From a virus, in IMG/VR virus record IMGVR_UViG_3300033146_001132, positions 1 to 48,871 of that record: a stretch of DNA of 48,871 bases. One strand, given 5' to 3'. Under the pieces are notes generated by a model that was given only the letters and a program-made list of their open reading frames with translations, made no database searches and had not been told where the DNA came from. Position numbers and translations under genes: made by a program. The first letter of the stretch is position 1; each line of letters opens with the position of its first letter. Below, one piece after another: positions 41,460-48,871 of the stretch.

Positions 41460-41759
41460 ATGAGTTTTATTGTAGAAAAACCGTCGGTTAAATACATTTA
41501 TGTGGTATTTAAGAAGAATGACCCTGCATGGGTCCACCTCGAACCACTATGGGATGGCCTCGATGCCGAATACCCAAACATCAAGTTTGTGAAATATGAT
41601 GGTGAGACCCCAGAGGGCGCAACTTTTGGTAAAGACCGATTTGTGCAGAAATCACCAACCATTATTAGTAGCGAGGGGTTTAGACGCGTATGGACGACGT
41701 CTATGACTCGCGCCGATTTCTCCGAAATTTTCCTAAAACAGGAAAACGTATTTCGTTAA
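41460..41759 (+). CDS. thioredoxin-fold-like small protein lacking CxxC
   Basis: 99 residues with thioredoxin-like succession: strand VKYIYVVFKKNDPAWVHLEP (9-28), helix PLWDGLDAEY, strand IKFVKYDGE, QKSPTIIS with a cis-Pro-like position (about 63-70), then GFRRVWTT and a final helix. At the place where CxxC would be it has DPAWVHLEP, so it cannot be a redox enzyme. A binding or assembly role is possible. Its stop shares TTAA with the convergent 853-aa gene. Confidence 0.6.
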   Translation: MSFIVEKPSVKYIYVVFKKNDPAWVHLEPLWDGLDAEYPNIKFVKYDGETPEGATFGKDRFVQKSPTIISSEGFRRVWTTSMTRADFSEIFLKQENVFR

Positions 41760-44317
41760 TCACTCACATTCCAGAAATATGCACCGAGCGTAGTTGAATA
41801 CCGATCCTCATCAATGGGGGGATATACACTCGAATCATCAACAACCCTGAACATCTTCGGGGTTGTTTGTTGTTTCACCCCCTCATGATAGAAGCTCAAT
41901 GATAACCGTGAGTTCGACACAGGTCGAGCCGTCTCGAATGAGTGTAGCTTGATTGGTGCGTCATGGGAAGTGATATCACTACCAGACCAAATGTCGATCC
42001 ACCCGTCGTAGTTTCTGATGATTTGATAATATCTTTGAGAATCCACCACAAGTCCTAACGTTTTAATCCACCGCCCGTCGACAAATAGACATACATGTTC
42101 CCCCACTGCGTCCATCCCGATAGAAAAGTTACTGGTGTTCGGGGACATCATCGTTATATCACCCGCTCCATTGTCATCGACTAATTCGAATTTATATATG
42201 TTGTTGTCGGGAAAAATATCAAACTGAAGGAGTATATTATATGTGGCCTTCTCATCTTCATCACTACCCAATTGATCACCAAATTCCAACATTGTGTCGT
42301 ATACGATGTTGATGTTTCCGTCATAAACCGTGTTAGTGTTAGTATTGGTGAATATCGGCTCAGATGATGGATTACTCGGAGCCGTTGGAACCACGGGCTC
42401 GATCTCGGGCTCATCTGGAACTGGGGTAGATGGCGGGGAAGATGTTACTAACATCTTCCCGATAGTGACGTCTTCCACCCATTCCACCTTGTTAGGGCGG
42501 ACATGCATAGGCGTAACACGTTGAGCGATAAGGGCGATATCATCCTCGACCATATTCTGCACATCAGGGTCAAGAATACCCGTATTCTTGACTAACATAT
42601 TATATCTATTTGACCTCACACCAGTATGACGCATTAAAAACATTTTATCAAACACCTCGGAATACGAATTAATATGACCGTCGCCGAGTGCGGCTTCGAT
42701 ATTAATCGAACGTAACTTTGGGATGTCCGCTGGCGTGTGTTTACCGTCCTGTCCAATCACAATCGAAAAGAATTCACCCACCAAAAATCTTGGATTAGTG
42801 ATACCGATTTCTTCTTTCTTCGAACGAGCCTTACCACTTTCCGCACCAATCAACAGTGGTGGGGGCGTTCCTTCTTTATAACGAATGACCCCATGACTGT
42901 AGCCACTACCAACCTCAACCCCGTCAAACGTCATTCTATAATATCCACTCCCGCCCTCATATGCAAACGATATATTATGTCTACCCGACGAAACCCCGAG
43001 TGTGGGGTGTGATAGTGCAACTAACTCCACGTGCTCGTTTTTAGTCGTTACCATTCGCGTAATGATTTGTGTGTTCCCCTCCAAACTATCAAACATTTTC
43101 TTCGCATAGAATCCCGATGAGTCTCCATTAACACATAAATTCATATGTGTGATATCTAAATCCTCGAATGAGGTAGTGTCCATCAAATTGGTAGTTAGAA
43201 GGCAACTGACTGATGCCCCCGTCTGTGGATCTAACTTAATGGCGTATTCAGACCCACCTAAGATGACCCATGGAGAAGCCACCACAACCCCATCAATCGT
43301 CTCGGTGACGAAACTAATACCAACCACATCAGACTTATTGACGTCACACGTCACACTACCACACGACCTAAACTGGTGGAACGTTTTATTGAATAGTGGA
43401 GTTCCTAATGGTGAAATTTTAAGAACTCGATTATTATTATAGATAATCCATATATTGTCGTCCACATCAATGCCGTATGTATTGAACAATGATCCAACAA
43501 AAAACCAAGGGATGCCATTTTTGTATAGATTTACTCCAAATTGATTATAGAAGTTATTGTTAGCATCCGACAACATAAGTGAATTCGGGGTTGATATGAA
43601 TGACTGTATGGAGCCGTTAGGCATGAAGGTGAAGTTGTTGTGTGAGGGGTGGCCGAGAGCACCCAACACCTCGTTAAAGGTTCCAGTGACTTCATCATAC
43701 CTGAAAATAGATGGAGTGACGTCTGGTAGGGGGTCGCCCGCCTCATCAAATTCACCGACTCTACTGAGTGTGTCGAGCACATGTAACCCACCGAATTCAT
43801 CACACCACATACTAGAAATAACGGAATCTGATGATGGGGTATAAAACTCGTCAATAATAATATTTTCATTGGTGAATACACTAATGACGTTATTGCTTTC
43901 ATCATAAACATAGTATTTACCACTCACGTCAGTCGTAAATGCAGTAATACGTGATTTGTTGGGCTTTGGTGTGTCGCTCCCGACATTGGGGTCGGTCGAT
44001 TGCATGGTTGTTGGTAACCCGCGCTGTGATATCAGGCCACCCTGACCATTTAGATATAACCAATGCGCGTTCGTTATATCAAAGACTCGAAATGAATCAA
44101 CGTCCCTCATCCCATTTTCTATAAAAATACCAAACCCCTGTTCATCATTATAGTTACCAATGATTTGCGTTGAGGTTGCAGTGTTCCAGTTCGTCAGCGA
44201 CAGGTCTATACTTAGAAATATATCATCAGTATATAATGAATCGTTAACGGGGAATTTCACATATTGTGACCCATTTAGTTTTAATGTCGGTAGTGTTAAT
44301 TGTGATGAATTTTCCAT
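41756..44317 (-). CDS. large virion protein with LamG-like segments, gp7 position
   Basis: 853 residues. Two segments resemble concanavalin/LamG folds: residues 9-65 (LPTLKLNGSQYVKFPVNDSL, then DIFLSIDLSL) and about 695-830 (FDIFPDNNIYKFELVDDNGA, then GEHVCLFVDGRWIKTLGL). Between them is a repetitive propeller-like region (YYVYDESNNVISVFTNENI; LHVLDTLSRVGEF; IWIIYNNNRVLKISPLGTPL) and a Pro/Thr linker. It directly follows gp6 on the same strand, as gene 7 does in T4, so it may be the wedge partner or a peripheral baseplate or fibre protein. Sequence similarity to gp7 is not evident. Confidence 0.65.
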   Translation of the reverse strand: MENSSQLTLPTLKLNGSQYVKFPVNDSLYTDDIFLSIDLSLTNWNTATSTQIIGNYNDEQGFGIFIENGMRDVDSFRVFDITNAHWLYLNGQGGLISQRGLPTTMQSTDPNVGSDTPKPNKSRITAFTTDVSGKYYVYDESNNVISVFTNENIIIDEFYTPSSDSVISSMWCDEFGGLHVLDTLSRVGEFDEAGDPLPDVTPSIFRYDEVTGTFNEVLGALGHPSHNNFTFMPNGSIQSFISTPNSLMLSDANNNFYNQFGVNLYKNGIPWFFVGSLFNTYGIDVDDNIWIIYNNNRVLKISPLGTPLFNKTFHQFRSCGSVTCDVNKSDVVGISFVTETIDGVVVASPWVILGGSEYAIKLDPQTGASVSCLLTTNLMDTTSFEDLDITHMNLCVNGDSSGFYAKKMFDSLEGNTQIITRMVTTKNEHVELVALSHPTLGVSSGRHNISFAYEGGSGYYRMTFDGVEVGSGYSHGVIRYKEGTPPPLLIGAESGKARSKKEEIGITNPRFLVGEFFSIVIGQDGKHTPADIPKLRSINIEAALGDGHINSYSEVFDKMFLMRHTGVRSNRYNMLVKNTGILDPDVQNMVEDDIALIAQRVTPMHVRPNKVEWVEDVTIGKMLVTSSPPSTPVPDEPEIEPVVPTAPSNPSSEPIFTNTNTNTVYDGNINIVYDTMLEFGDQLGSDEDEKATYNILLQFDIFPDNNIYKFELVDDNGAGDITMMSPNTSNFSIGMDAVGEHVCLFVDGRWIKTLGLVVDSQRYYQIIRNYDGWIDIWSGSDITSHDAPIKLHSFETARPVSNSRLSLSFYHEGVKQQTTPKMFRVVDDSSVYPPIDEDRYSTTLGAYFWNVSD

Positions 44318-44318
44318 A

Positions 44319-46040
44319 TTACTTTTGTGTTATAGTGATCCGCCCCAACAAGTTATTATCGAGCAGTATGGGTGTAAATATTCCGCTAAATGTATTGGGT
44401 GGTATTGGTGTTACTTTTGATGGAAATTGGTTATTAAATTGATATAGCCCTATACCACGATAACTAACGTCACCATTGATCGTAAAAATATCACCAACCC
44501 CATTTATGGTTAGTAGGTTAGCCGTCAGTTCATTGCTATCGATAACGTTATCATAAAATCGAGATCCCCGTTCCACGAAATATTCGGTTATAACATGGTA
44601 TACTTCATTAATAATATCATCATTACTCCGATTCGAATTTTGTGATTTTGTGATTTGTAGGCTACTGGTATCCATATCACTCACCTCGATTGAGTTAGTA
44701 GGAACGGCTAATCCATAACTCATATAAATCGGATCGGATGGAACTATATTCGACGTAAGTGATTTCATATCATCCACCACGTTAACAATGACACTCTTTT
44801 GTGATTTATTTAAGAACATGCCACTCCGAGGGATGGCAAAAATATAAATGTTATTGAAATTACATGAATCCGAAAAATTAATTTGATTATACAATGCTCT
44901 CGATTCCAAATGGGGGTCATTGAGCCCCATTTCATAATAATACTGCATATACGTGTCGAGATATTCATCGTTTGTCATAACGAGTATATCCGAGACGGTC
45001 TCGGATAAATTACTGAGAAGGAATGTTCTGTAATCCTCCGCTGTTATCAGTCTGTTCTGTAATTGAAATGCAACGGGTGCATTCCTTCTAACAGAATCAA
45101 CGTCTTCTGGGAGAGCCGTGGCTGTGTTTGGTGATGTATTTATGGATAAAAATTTACCATCAACGTCCCCGACGATGTCCGATTGGCTGAAGTCGATCAC
45201 GTCGATAAGTATTTCGGCCAAACGGACAGTTCCATACTTAAGTAGGTTAGATTCGACTTCGCCGACAGACATAACACCATCGATATCATTCACGTTCATA
45301 TAATAGATCGCAATTTCCGCACCTTCGGCCAAAAATGCACCATTGACGCCATCACCGAATGTCAGATCATAGGTTCCGTGTTTATTTAGGCGATACTCGA
45401 AATGGGGGGAATTTCCATTACTAAGAAACAACGAGTCCTTCTGTTCCCACTCAACCCAACTGGAACTGGGTGACTCACGCACATACACATCAATGGAGTT
45501 ATGCTCTAATTTTTCATCATTACTCGATATAGTGATTGTCTGGTGAAGCGTCCCATCACCATACTGGGTTGGGTATTCGACCCAACTACCCCCTTTCATC
45601 ACAATGTCCTCTGCCACCGCGCTATCATCGCTACCACTATAGGTGAATATAATATCACTCGTTGTGGAGAATATCCCCCCTTCGGTTGATATGAGTGAAT
45701 ATCTTGGAATCACAGTTGGCCTCGATGTGCTAAAATCGGATACCAGTGGTCTGATATCAACAAACATCGAAGATGCTACCCACCCAATCGGATTATAGCC
45801 TATCATTTTGGTCTGTTCGAGAATAGACTCGAATGACTGAGTCTTGCTGAATATGGCGTTGGATGCTGAACGATTAACCTGATATGATATCAGGGAGAAC
45901 ACACTAGCAATCGCCTCAGTTAGTATATTGGCAGAACTACCCCTATATTGCACGTCTGGAAACTGCGGTGCGAGTTTCTGTTTGATGAGATCGCTAATAG
46001 AATCAGTGTTAAATCTCAAATAATCATCGGTGTTGCTCAT
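44319..46040 (-). CDS. 6: baseplate wedge protein, gp6/gpJ-like
   Basis: 573 residues (T4 gp6 660). N-terminal LRFNTDSISDLIKQKLAPQF ... YRGSSANILTEAIASVFSLI ... FESILEQTKMIGYNPIG follows the gp6 pattern ('YDYEGSNMNVLLDVLAYNT... ESVVSHAKELNYTPRS'). RLITAEDYRTFLLSNLSETV (about 365-385) matches 'VTKNDYKTLILKNYP'. gp6 forms the ring that triggers sheath contraction. The start at 46040 is set by TATAATTA five bases upstream; the longer frame runs through that promoter. The next gene starts two bases after its stop. Confidence 0.82.
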   Translation of the reverse strand: MSNTDDYLRFNTDSISDLIKQKLAPQFPDVQYRGSSANILTEAIASVFSLISYQVNRSASNAIFSKTQSFESILEQTKMIGYNPIGWVASSMFVDIRPLVSDFSTSRPTVIPRYSLISTEGGIFSTTSDIIFTYSGSDDSAVAEDIVMKGGSWVEYPTQYGDGTLHQTITISSNDEKLEHNSIDVYVRESPSSSWVEWEQKDSLFLSNGNSPHFEYRLNKHGTYDLTFGDGVNGAFLAEGAEIAIYYMNVNDIDGVMSVGEVESNLLKYGTVRLAEILIDVIDFSQSDIVGDVDGKFLSINTSPNTATALPEDVDSVRRNAPVAFQLQNRLITAEDYRTFLLSNLSETVSDILVMTNDEYLDTYMQYYYEMGLNDPHLESRALYNQINFSDSCNFNNIYIFAIPRSGMFLNKSQKSVIVNVVDDMKSLTSNIVPSDPIYMSYGLAVPTNSIEVSDMDTSSLQITKSQNSNRSNDDIINEVYHVITEYFVERGSRFYDNVIDSNELTANLLTINGVGDIFTINGDVSYRGIGLYQFNNQFPSKVTPIPPNTFSGIFTPILLDNNLLGRITITQK

Positions 46041-46045
46041 GTTTT

Positions 46046-46053
46046 TAATTATA
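46046..46053 (-). promoter_or_regulatory. late-type octamer TATAATTA (minus strand)
   Basis: Reads TATAATTA then AAAAC then ATG (46040) of gp6. Confidence 0.6.
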
Positions 46054-46081
46054 GCGAGCACTAAAATAACCAAGTAAATAT

Positions 46082-46109
46082 TTGACAAAAATGATAATGG
46101 TGGTAATAT
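46082..46109 (+). promoter_or_regulatory. promoter of the small-gene cluster
   Basis: TTGACA (46082-46087), 16 bases, TAATAT (46104-46109). ATG 46116 follows six bases later. Confidence 0.7.
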
Positions 46110-46115
46110 TTTCAT

Positions 46116-46292
46116 ATGAAAGAAACGATTTTCTACGAGCCGTCCGACCGAACCAATCACCCGTATCGAGTTACTATGGGTGATGTAGGGTTGTTTAATT
46201 TGCAACGGAGAACATTTTTATTTTTTTGGAGAACCATCGAAACGGGCATCTGTTCGAAAATCACCAACAAATGTATCAACCTCAACCGATGA
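46116..46292 (+). CDS. unknown 58-aa protein
   Basis: MKETIFYEPSDRTNHPYRVT ... CSKITNKCINLNR, basic and aromatic. No family is recognised. Called because a near-consensus promoter ends six bases upstream and its TGA overlaps the next ATG (ATGA). Early-type promoter. Confidence 0.6.
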   Translation: MKETIFYEPSDRTNHPYRVTMGDVGLFNLQRRTFLFFWRTIETGICSKITNKCINLNR

Positions 46293-46423
46293 AAGATGTA
46301 ATTTCGGCTTTGGTGGGGATTATGGGTGGTGGCATCGCCCCGACAATTGACCATATAGTGAATACGACATTCATTGGATTCATAATTCGTCCCTTTTTTG
46401 AGTTCACCCCAGACACGACATAA
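46289..46423 (+). CDS. unknown 44-aa hydrophobic protein
   Basis: MKDVISALVGIMGGGIAPTI ... FIGFIIRPFFEFTPDTT. Mostly hydrophobic, long enough for one membrane segment. The start at ATGA is coupled to the preceding gene; longer frames to 46226 are possible but overlap it heavily. A small membrane protein is plausible. A holin role would be a guess, although a lysis candidate lies at 47160. Confidence 0.5.
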   Translation: MKDVISALVGIMGGGIAPTIDHIVNTTFIGFIIRPFFEFTPDTT

Positions 46424-46425
46424 CC

Positions 46426-46740
46426 ATGAAAACAGCTATCGACAAATTAAACGACATTGAACAAGTAATTCTTACTCTTCGGGAAGAGCAGAGCGCATTA
46501 CGCTCGACTATATTCGAACAGAACGCAAATCTCAGCTCCCAGCGATCAGAGATTTCCGAGCTTCGAACCCAGTTGCGCGGATATTTATCATCGACATCGG
46601 TCACATCACCACATGATGAGATGGTGACCGTGTGTGTTCGCGTGGATCGCGCCCTCCTACAACGATATGATTATGTGAGAGATGACGTCATACAATCCAT
46701 CATACAGACATTAGAAAGTGACTGCAATGAGCCTAGATAA
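46426..46740 (+). CDS. unknown 104-aa coiled-coil protein
   Basis: Residues 4-52 form a clear coiled coil (IDKLNDIEQVILTLREEQSA, then SSQRSEISELRTQLRGYL). The C-terminal half (VTVCVRVDRALLQRYDYV, then DDVIQSIIQTLES) looks like a small ribbon-helix type unit, but this is not certain. Overlaps the next gene by 14 bases. Confidence 0.65.
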   Translation: MKTAIDKLNDIEQVILTLREEQSALRSTIFEQNANLSSQRSEISELRTQLRGYLSSTSVTSPHDEMVTVCVRVDRALLQRYDYVRDDVIQSIIQTLESDCNEPR

Positions 46741-46927
46741 TGCAATTGAACATGGTGATGAGCACCGAAAGCCATTCAGAGGCTCGAAGATGATCGACGC
46801 GACATGCCGATGTCATGGCTCCTGTGCATATTGTCGTGGTAACCGAACTCATAAAAACAAAAGGAATGAACCGTTGCCAGACGATGATGAAGAGTTTATG
46901 AATGAAATAGATGAAGAAATAAGTTGA
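46727..46927 (+). CDS. small Cys-rich phage protein (CxCHGxCxYC)
   Basis: 66 residues. The core HRKPFRGSKMIDATCRCHGS, then CAYCRGNRTHKNK, matches a small conserved phage protein pattern I know only as hypothetical ('RKP.R.SK..D..CRNHGSCPYC..NR..K'). The Cys/His spacing suggests one zinc site, and the flanks are basic. The acidic end (PDDDEEFMNEIDEEIS) is separate. Start ATG 46727, overlapping the previous gene. Confidence 0.75.
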   Translation: MSLDNAIEHGDEHRKPFRGSKMIDATCRCHGSCAYCRGNRTHKNKRNEPLPDDDEEFMNEIDEEIS

Positions 46928-47081
46928 CCGTGACAGGACTAAATTATTTTTGTGGTAAAATAGAGCCTGTTTAATTTCATCGGGACGCAATCCATCAAAA
47001 GTCACCCCCTGCGAACATACTGTCCATTTTCTTCAAGGATGTTATTAATTAAATTATCAAATTTCATTATGAAATTAATTA

Positions 47082-47109
47082 TTGACAGACAGCACATTTA
47101 TGGCAAAAT
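47082..47109 (+). promoter_or_regulatory. possible promoter of the 3D-domain gene
   Basis: TTGACA (47082-47087), 16 bases, CAAAAT (47104-47109). The leader would be about 45 bases, unlike most genes here. The rest of 46928-47159 is AT-rich. I see no confident gene in it, only a 21-codon minus-strand frame (47067-47002). Confidence 0.45.
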
Positions 47110-47159
47110 GATTTTTGACGGGGCGAAACACTAATTAATTCACCAAACCCTAAAATAAT

Positions 47160-47561
47160 ATGACTACAATTCCAGCAATACTACTTCTTTCTTCTTTCTT
47201 CTTTAGCCTTCCTCATAAAAAGGAAGAACCTAAGCCAATTCGAGCCCGCATCACCTACTATTCAGTGGGTCAGGATAAATTTGGGGCACAAAATGCTGAC
47301 CCAAATTCAAGACGAAGTCGAGTTGGGGTTACCATTGCAGCCCACCCCAAGTTTAAATTTGGAACTAAAGTAGTCATCCCAAAACTAAAAGGTGTCGTGG
47401 GTGATGGTGAATTTATTGTTCAGGACAGGGGAAGTGCCGTAACAAGAAAAGCTGCCTCAAATGGGAAAGCATATGTATTCGACGTATTTGTAACCCCATC
47501 CCAACGGCGCAGATATGGAAGTAGATTGCCTGAATATATGGACGTTTACGTAACAAAATAA
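47160..47561 (+). CDS. secreted 3D/RlpA-like domain protein, lysis candidate
   Basis: 133 residues. Hydrophobic N-terminus (TIPAILLLSSFFFSLPHKK, 3-21) resembles a signal peptide or anchor. The rest is a 3D/double-psi beta-barrel pattern: ARITYYSVGQDKFGA, GVTIAAHPKFKFGTKVVIP (about 57-75), GDGEFIVQDRGSAV (about 81-94) and YVFDVFV. Such domains occur in RlpA and in MltA-like lytic transglycosylases, so peptidoglycan cleavage, at lysis or entry, is plausible. The catalytic residues cannot be confirmed by eye. Confidence 0.7.
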   Translation: MTTIPAILLLSSFFFSLPHKKEEPKPIRARITYYSVGQDKFGAQNADPNSRRSRVGVTIAAHPKFKFGTKVVIPKLKGVVGDGEFIVQDRGSAVTRKAASNGKAYVFDVFVTPSQRRRYGSRLPEYMDVYVTK

Positions 47562-47640
47562 TCTAAAACTATTATAAACCTTAAAATAAATAATATTAGT
47601 GGTTGTAACCCATTAGCCACTATATCACAATTACTGACAT

Positions 47641-48777
47641 ATGAATACTGATACTCTCCTAGACTTTGATAAGATATCCTATAATATCGTTAAAGAAAGC
47701 AAACTGACAAGTGATGAACTGGCTATAGCCGAGGTAACCAATAAGCTGAGTAGGGGGCGTGTTATTACGCTCCATGAAGCCAAATTCACTAAACGTAATA
47801 AAGAAACATTTGTGAAAAAATACGGTGAAGTTGAAAACATGGAACAAATCTTTAGGGATTTCGAACAAGTTCGATCAGCGGTTACCAATAAAGATATGTT
47901 TGGGTATTCTTCCCTACCTGAGCTCACGGCAGAAATCAACAAAGCCAGAGAAACACAAGGGAAAAAAGCACTTGAGTCCATTTTAAAGAAAATTTCCAAT
48001 CAGCGTGATAAAAATAAAAATGGAATTGGTACGATTCGGTCTGACCGATACACCCCTGCATATCAAGCACTTAGAGATGTGTATGGTGAAAAATTAACTG
48101 ACGAGGATTTAGTTGACGTTATTAATGGTTTTAATGAGTTGATTCGGGCTGGGGGTGATAAGGGTTTATTTGATTACAACGGTATTGATGATTTAAAAAC
48201 GGCAATTGCTGATGGTCGGAAGATGGGTGGTAATAGAATTGATGAAGATCCCGAGGAGGGGGATTCTACCAAACTGTTCTCGGATGAAAACTTAATGATT
48301 TATAAAGTGGGGAACTACAATGATTCTATGCGATTCTGTAATGATGTTGGTAATAAAGCATCATGGTGTATCTCGTATGAACACAGTAGCGAATACTGGG
48401 ACAAATATACATCACAAGGGGTAGAATTTGTATTTGTTATGTATCGTAATGGGGATAAATATGCACTTGCAATGCTGGATGAGGGACATTCTCTGGAAGT
48501 ATATAACACCGCAGATTTAATTGTTAGTGGATATGCCCTTGCTAAACAACACCCAGAAATCGTTAACCCAATTAGAAAAGGGGGATTTGCTCAATTCAAG
48601 AGTGCCGATCAATATGATGTGTCTACTGATGAAGATGGTTATACCAATGTAACAGAGGAAATGAATGGACGAATTGGTGAAGGCCGACCCGTAACTGTGG
48701 TCACTCGACTAGACGAAAATGATGAATTTTTGGACGAAGAAAAACACGGAACATGGTCAATGAAAGTGGTTCGTTAA
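47641..48777 (+). CDS. large unknown phage protein with WCIS motif
   Basis: 378 residues. The N-terminal 200 residues are helical and charged. Residues about 220-290 (LMIYKVGNYNDSMRFCNDVG; KASWCISYEHSSEYWDKYTS; VEFVFVMYRNGDKYALAMLD) follow a '(S/K)WC(I/T)...S..YW..Y...G..F.F....KYA' pattern found in uncharacterised large-phage proteins. No biochemical function is assigned. The upstream 47562-47640 is AT-rich with no late-type octamer at the usual position. Confidence 0.7.
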   Translation: MNTDTLLDFDKISYNIVKESKLTSDELAIAEVTNKLSRGRVITLHEAKFTKRNKETFVKKYGEVENMEQIFRDFEQVRSAVTNKDMFGYSSLPELTAEINKARETQGKKALESILKKISNQRDKNKNGIGTIRSDRYTPAYQALRDVYGEKLTDEDLVDVINGFNELIRAGGDKGLFDYNGIDDLKTAIADGRKMGGNRIDEDPEEGDSTKLFSDENLMIYKVGNYNDSMRFCNDVGNKASWCISYEHSSEYWDKYTSQGVEFVFVMYRNGDKYALAMLDEGHSLEVYNTADLIVSGYALAKQHPEIVNPIRKGGFAQFKSADQYDVSTDEDGYTNVTEEMNGRIGEGRPVTVVTRLDENDEFLDEEKHGTWSMKVVR

Positions 48778-48786
48778 ATTTTTCCA

Positions 48787-48871
48787 ATGATTACGGAAGA
48801 ATACATTTGGTTTAAGAATGGAAAAGAGTCTAAAAGGTCGGCTGACCCTGAAGGGAAACAACCCTTCTATG
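48787..48871 (+). CDS. partial CDS running off the right edge
   Basis: ATG 48787 opens a frame of 28 codons to the window end (MITEEYIWFKNGKESKRSAD ...). It starts nine bases after the preceding stop. Too short to assign. Confidence 0.4.
   Translation, partial: MITEEYIWFKNGKESKRSADPEGKQPFY

Noticed and set aside
44319-46205. Longer 628-codon form of gp6
   Set aside because: It would begin upstream of the TATAATTA and divergent promoter and add a hydrophobic, non-conserved segment. The gp6 pattern begins at the 46040 start.
47002-47067. 21-codon minus-strand ORF, with an adjacent frame continuing TFDGLRPDEIKQ
   Set aside because: It looks gene-like only if a frameshift is assumed, and the continuation runs antisense to two better-supported genes. 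Too little to call even a pseudogene.
1-48871. tRNA genes, CRISPR arrays, integrase or transposase genes
   Set aside because: No cloverleaf-type sequence, regular repeat-spacer array or recombinase motif was recognised by eye. A tRNAscan run would be decisive for tRNAs.

Overview
The window is a gene-dense segment of a large tailed-phage (myovirus) genome with a distant T4-like core. It holds recognisable counterparts of T4 late sigma gp55, recombination nuclease gp47, DNA polymerase gp43, UvsX, helicase gp41, ssDNA-binding protein gp32, clamp-loader ATPase gp44, baseplate wedge gp6 and several hub/tube proteins. It also encodes a full GroEL chaperonin with a GroES/gp31-like partner. I see no tRNA, rRNA, CRISPR array, integrase or insertion sequence. 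The host cannot be read from the sequence. Sigma70-like TTGACA/TAnnnT promoters and a near absence of Shine-Dalgarno sites are the only hints.

Layout. 1-388: divergent promoters and repeats; a gene leaves the left edge on the minus strand. 389-12810: plus-strand replication, recombination and transcription block (gp55, gp47, glycosyltransferase, gp43, Sm-like protein, UvsX, gp41, gp33/gp59 positional candidates, gp32, probable sliding clamp), punctuated by three strong hairpin terminators. 12810-19300: small unknowns, a tail-tube-fold protein, GroES-like protein, P-loop kinase-like protein, GroEL and short genes on both strands. 19309-36989: baseplate and tail region with a gp26-type hub assembly protein, a large structural protein, a cassette of tail-collar/fibre proteins interrupted by dTDP-sugar-type genes (RmlA-like, RmlD-like), an 861-aa structural protein, a gp27-like hub, an inverted tape-measure gene and a gp48/54-like protein. 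37042-39793: clamp loader and a winged-helix/metallophosphoesterase fusion. 39839-46040: PKD and LamG-like virion proteins, a thioredoxin-like protein lacking CxxC, and gp6. 46116-48871: small genes, a secreted 3D/RlpA-like lysis candidate, a large unknown and a partial right-edge gene.

The most striking signal is regulatory. About twenty genes on both strands, mostly virion genes, carry a T4-late-promoter-like octamer (TATAAATA and variants, core nnTAAnTA) ending exactly five bases before the start codon. Because TATAAATA spans about -13 to -6 of a T4 late promoter, transcription would begin at the A of the AUG, giving leaderless late mRNAs. Early-type TTGAC(A/T)-16/17-TAnnnT promoters likewise end 6-9 bases before their ATG. 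Only some replication genes (gp43, gp32, gp44, probably uvsX) have leaders, and three of these carry inverted repeats that look like operators. The matching late sigma is encoded at 389 and has a roughly 110-residue insertion in the middle of its conserved domain. A second recurring feature is convergent gene pairs whose stop codons share one tetranucleotide (TTAA four times, CTAA once).
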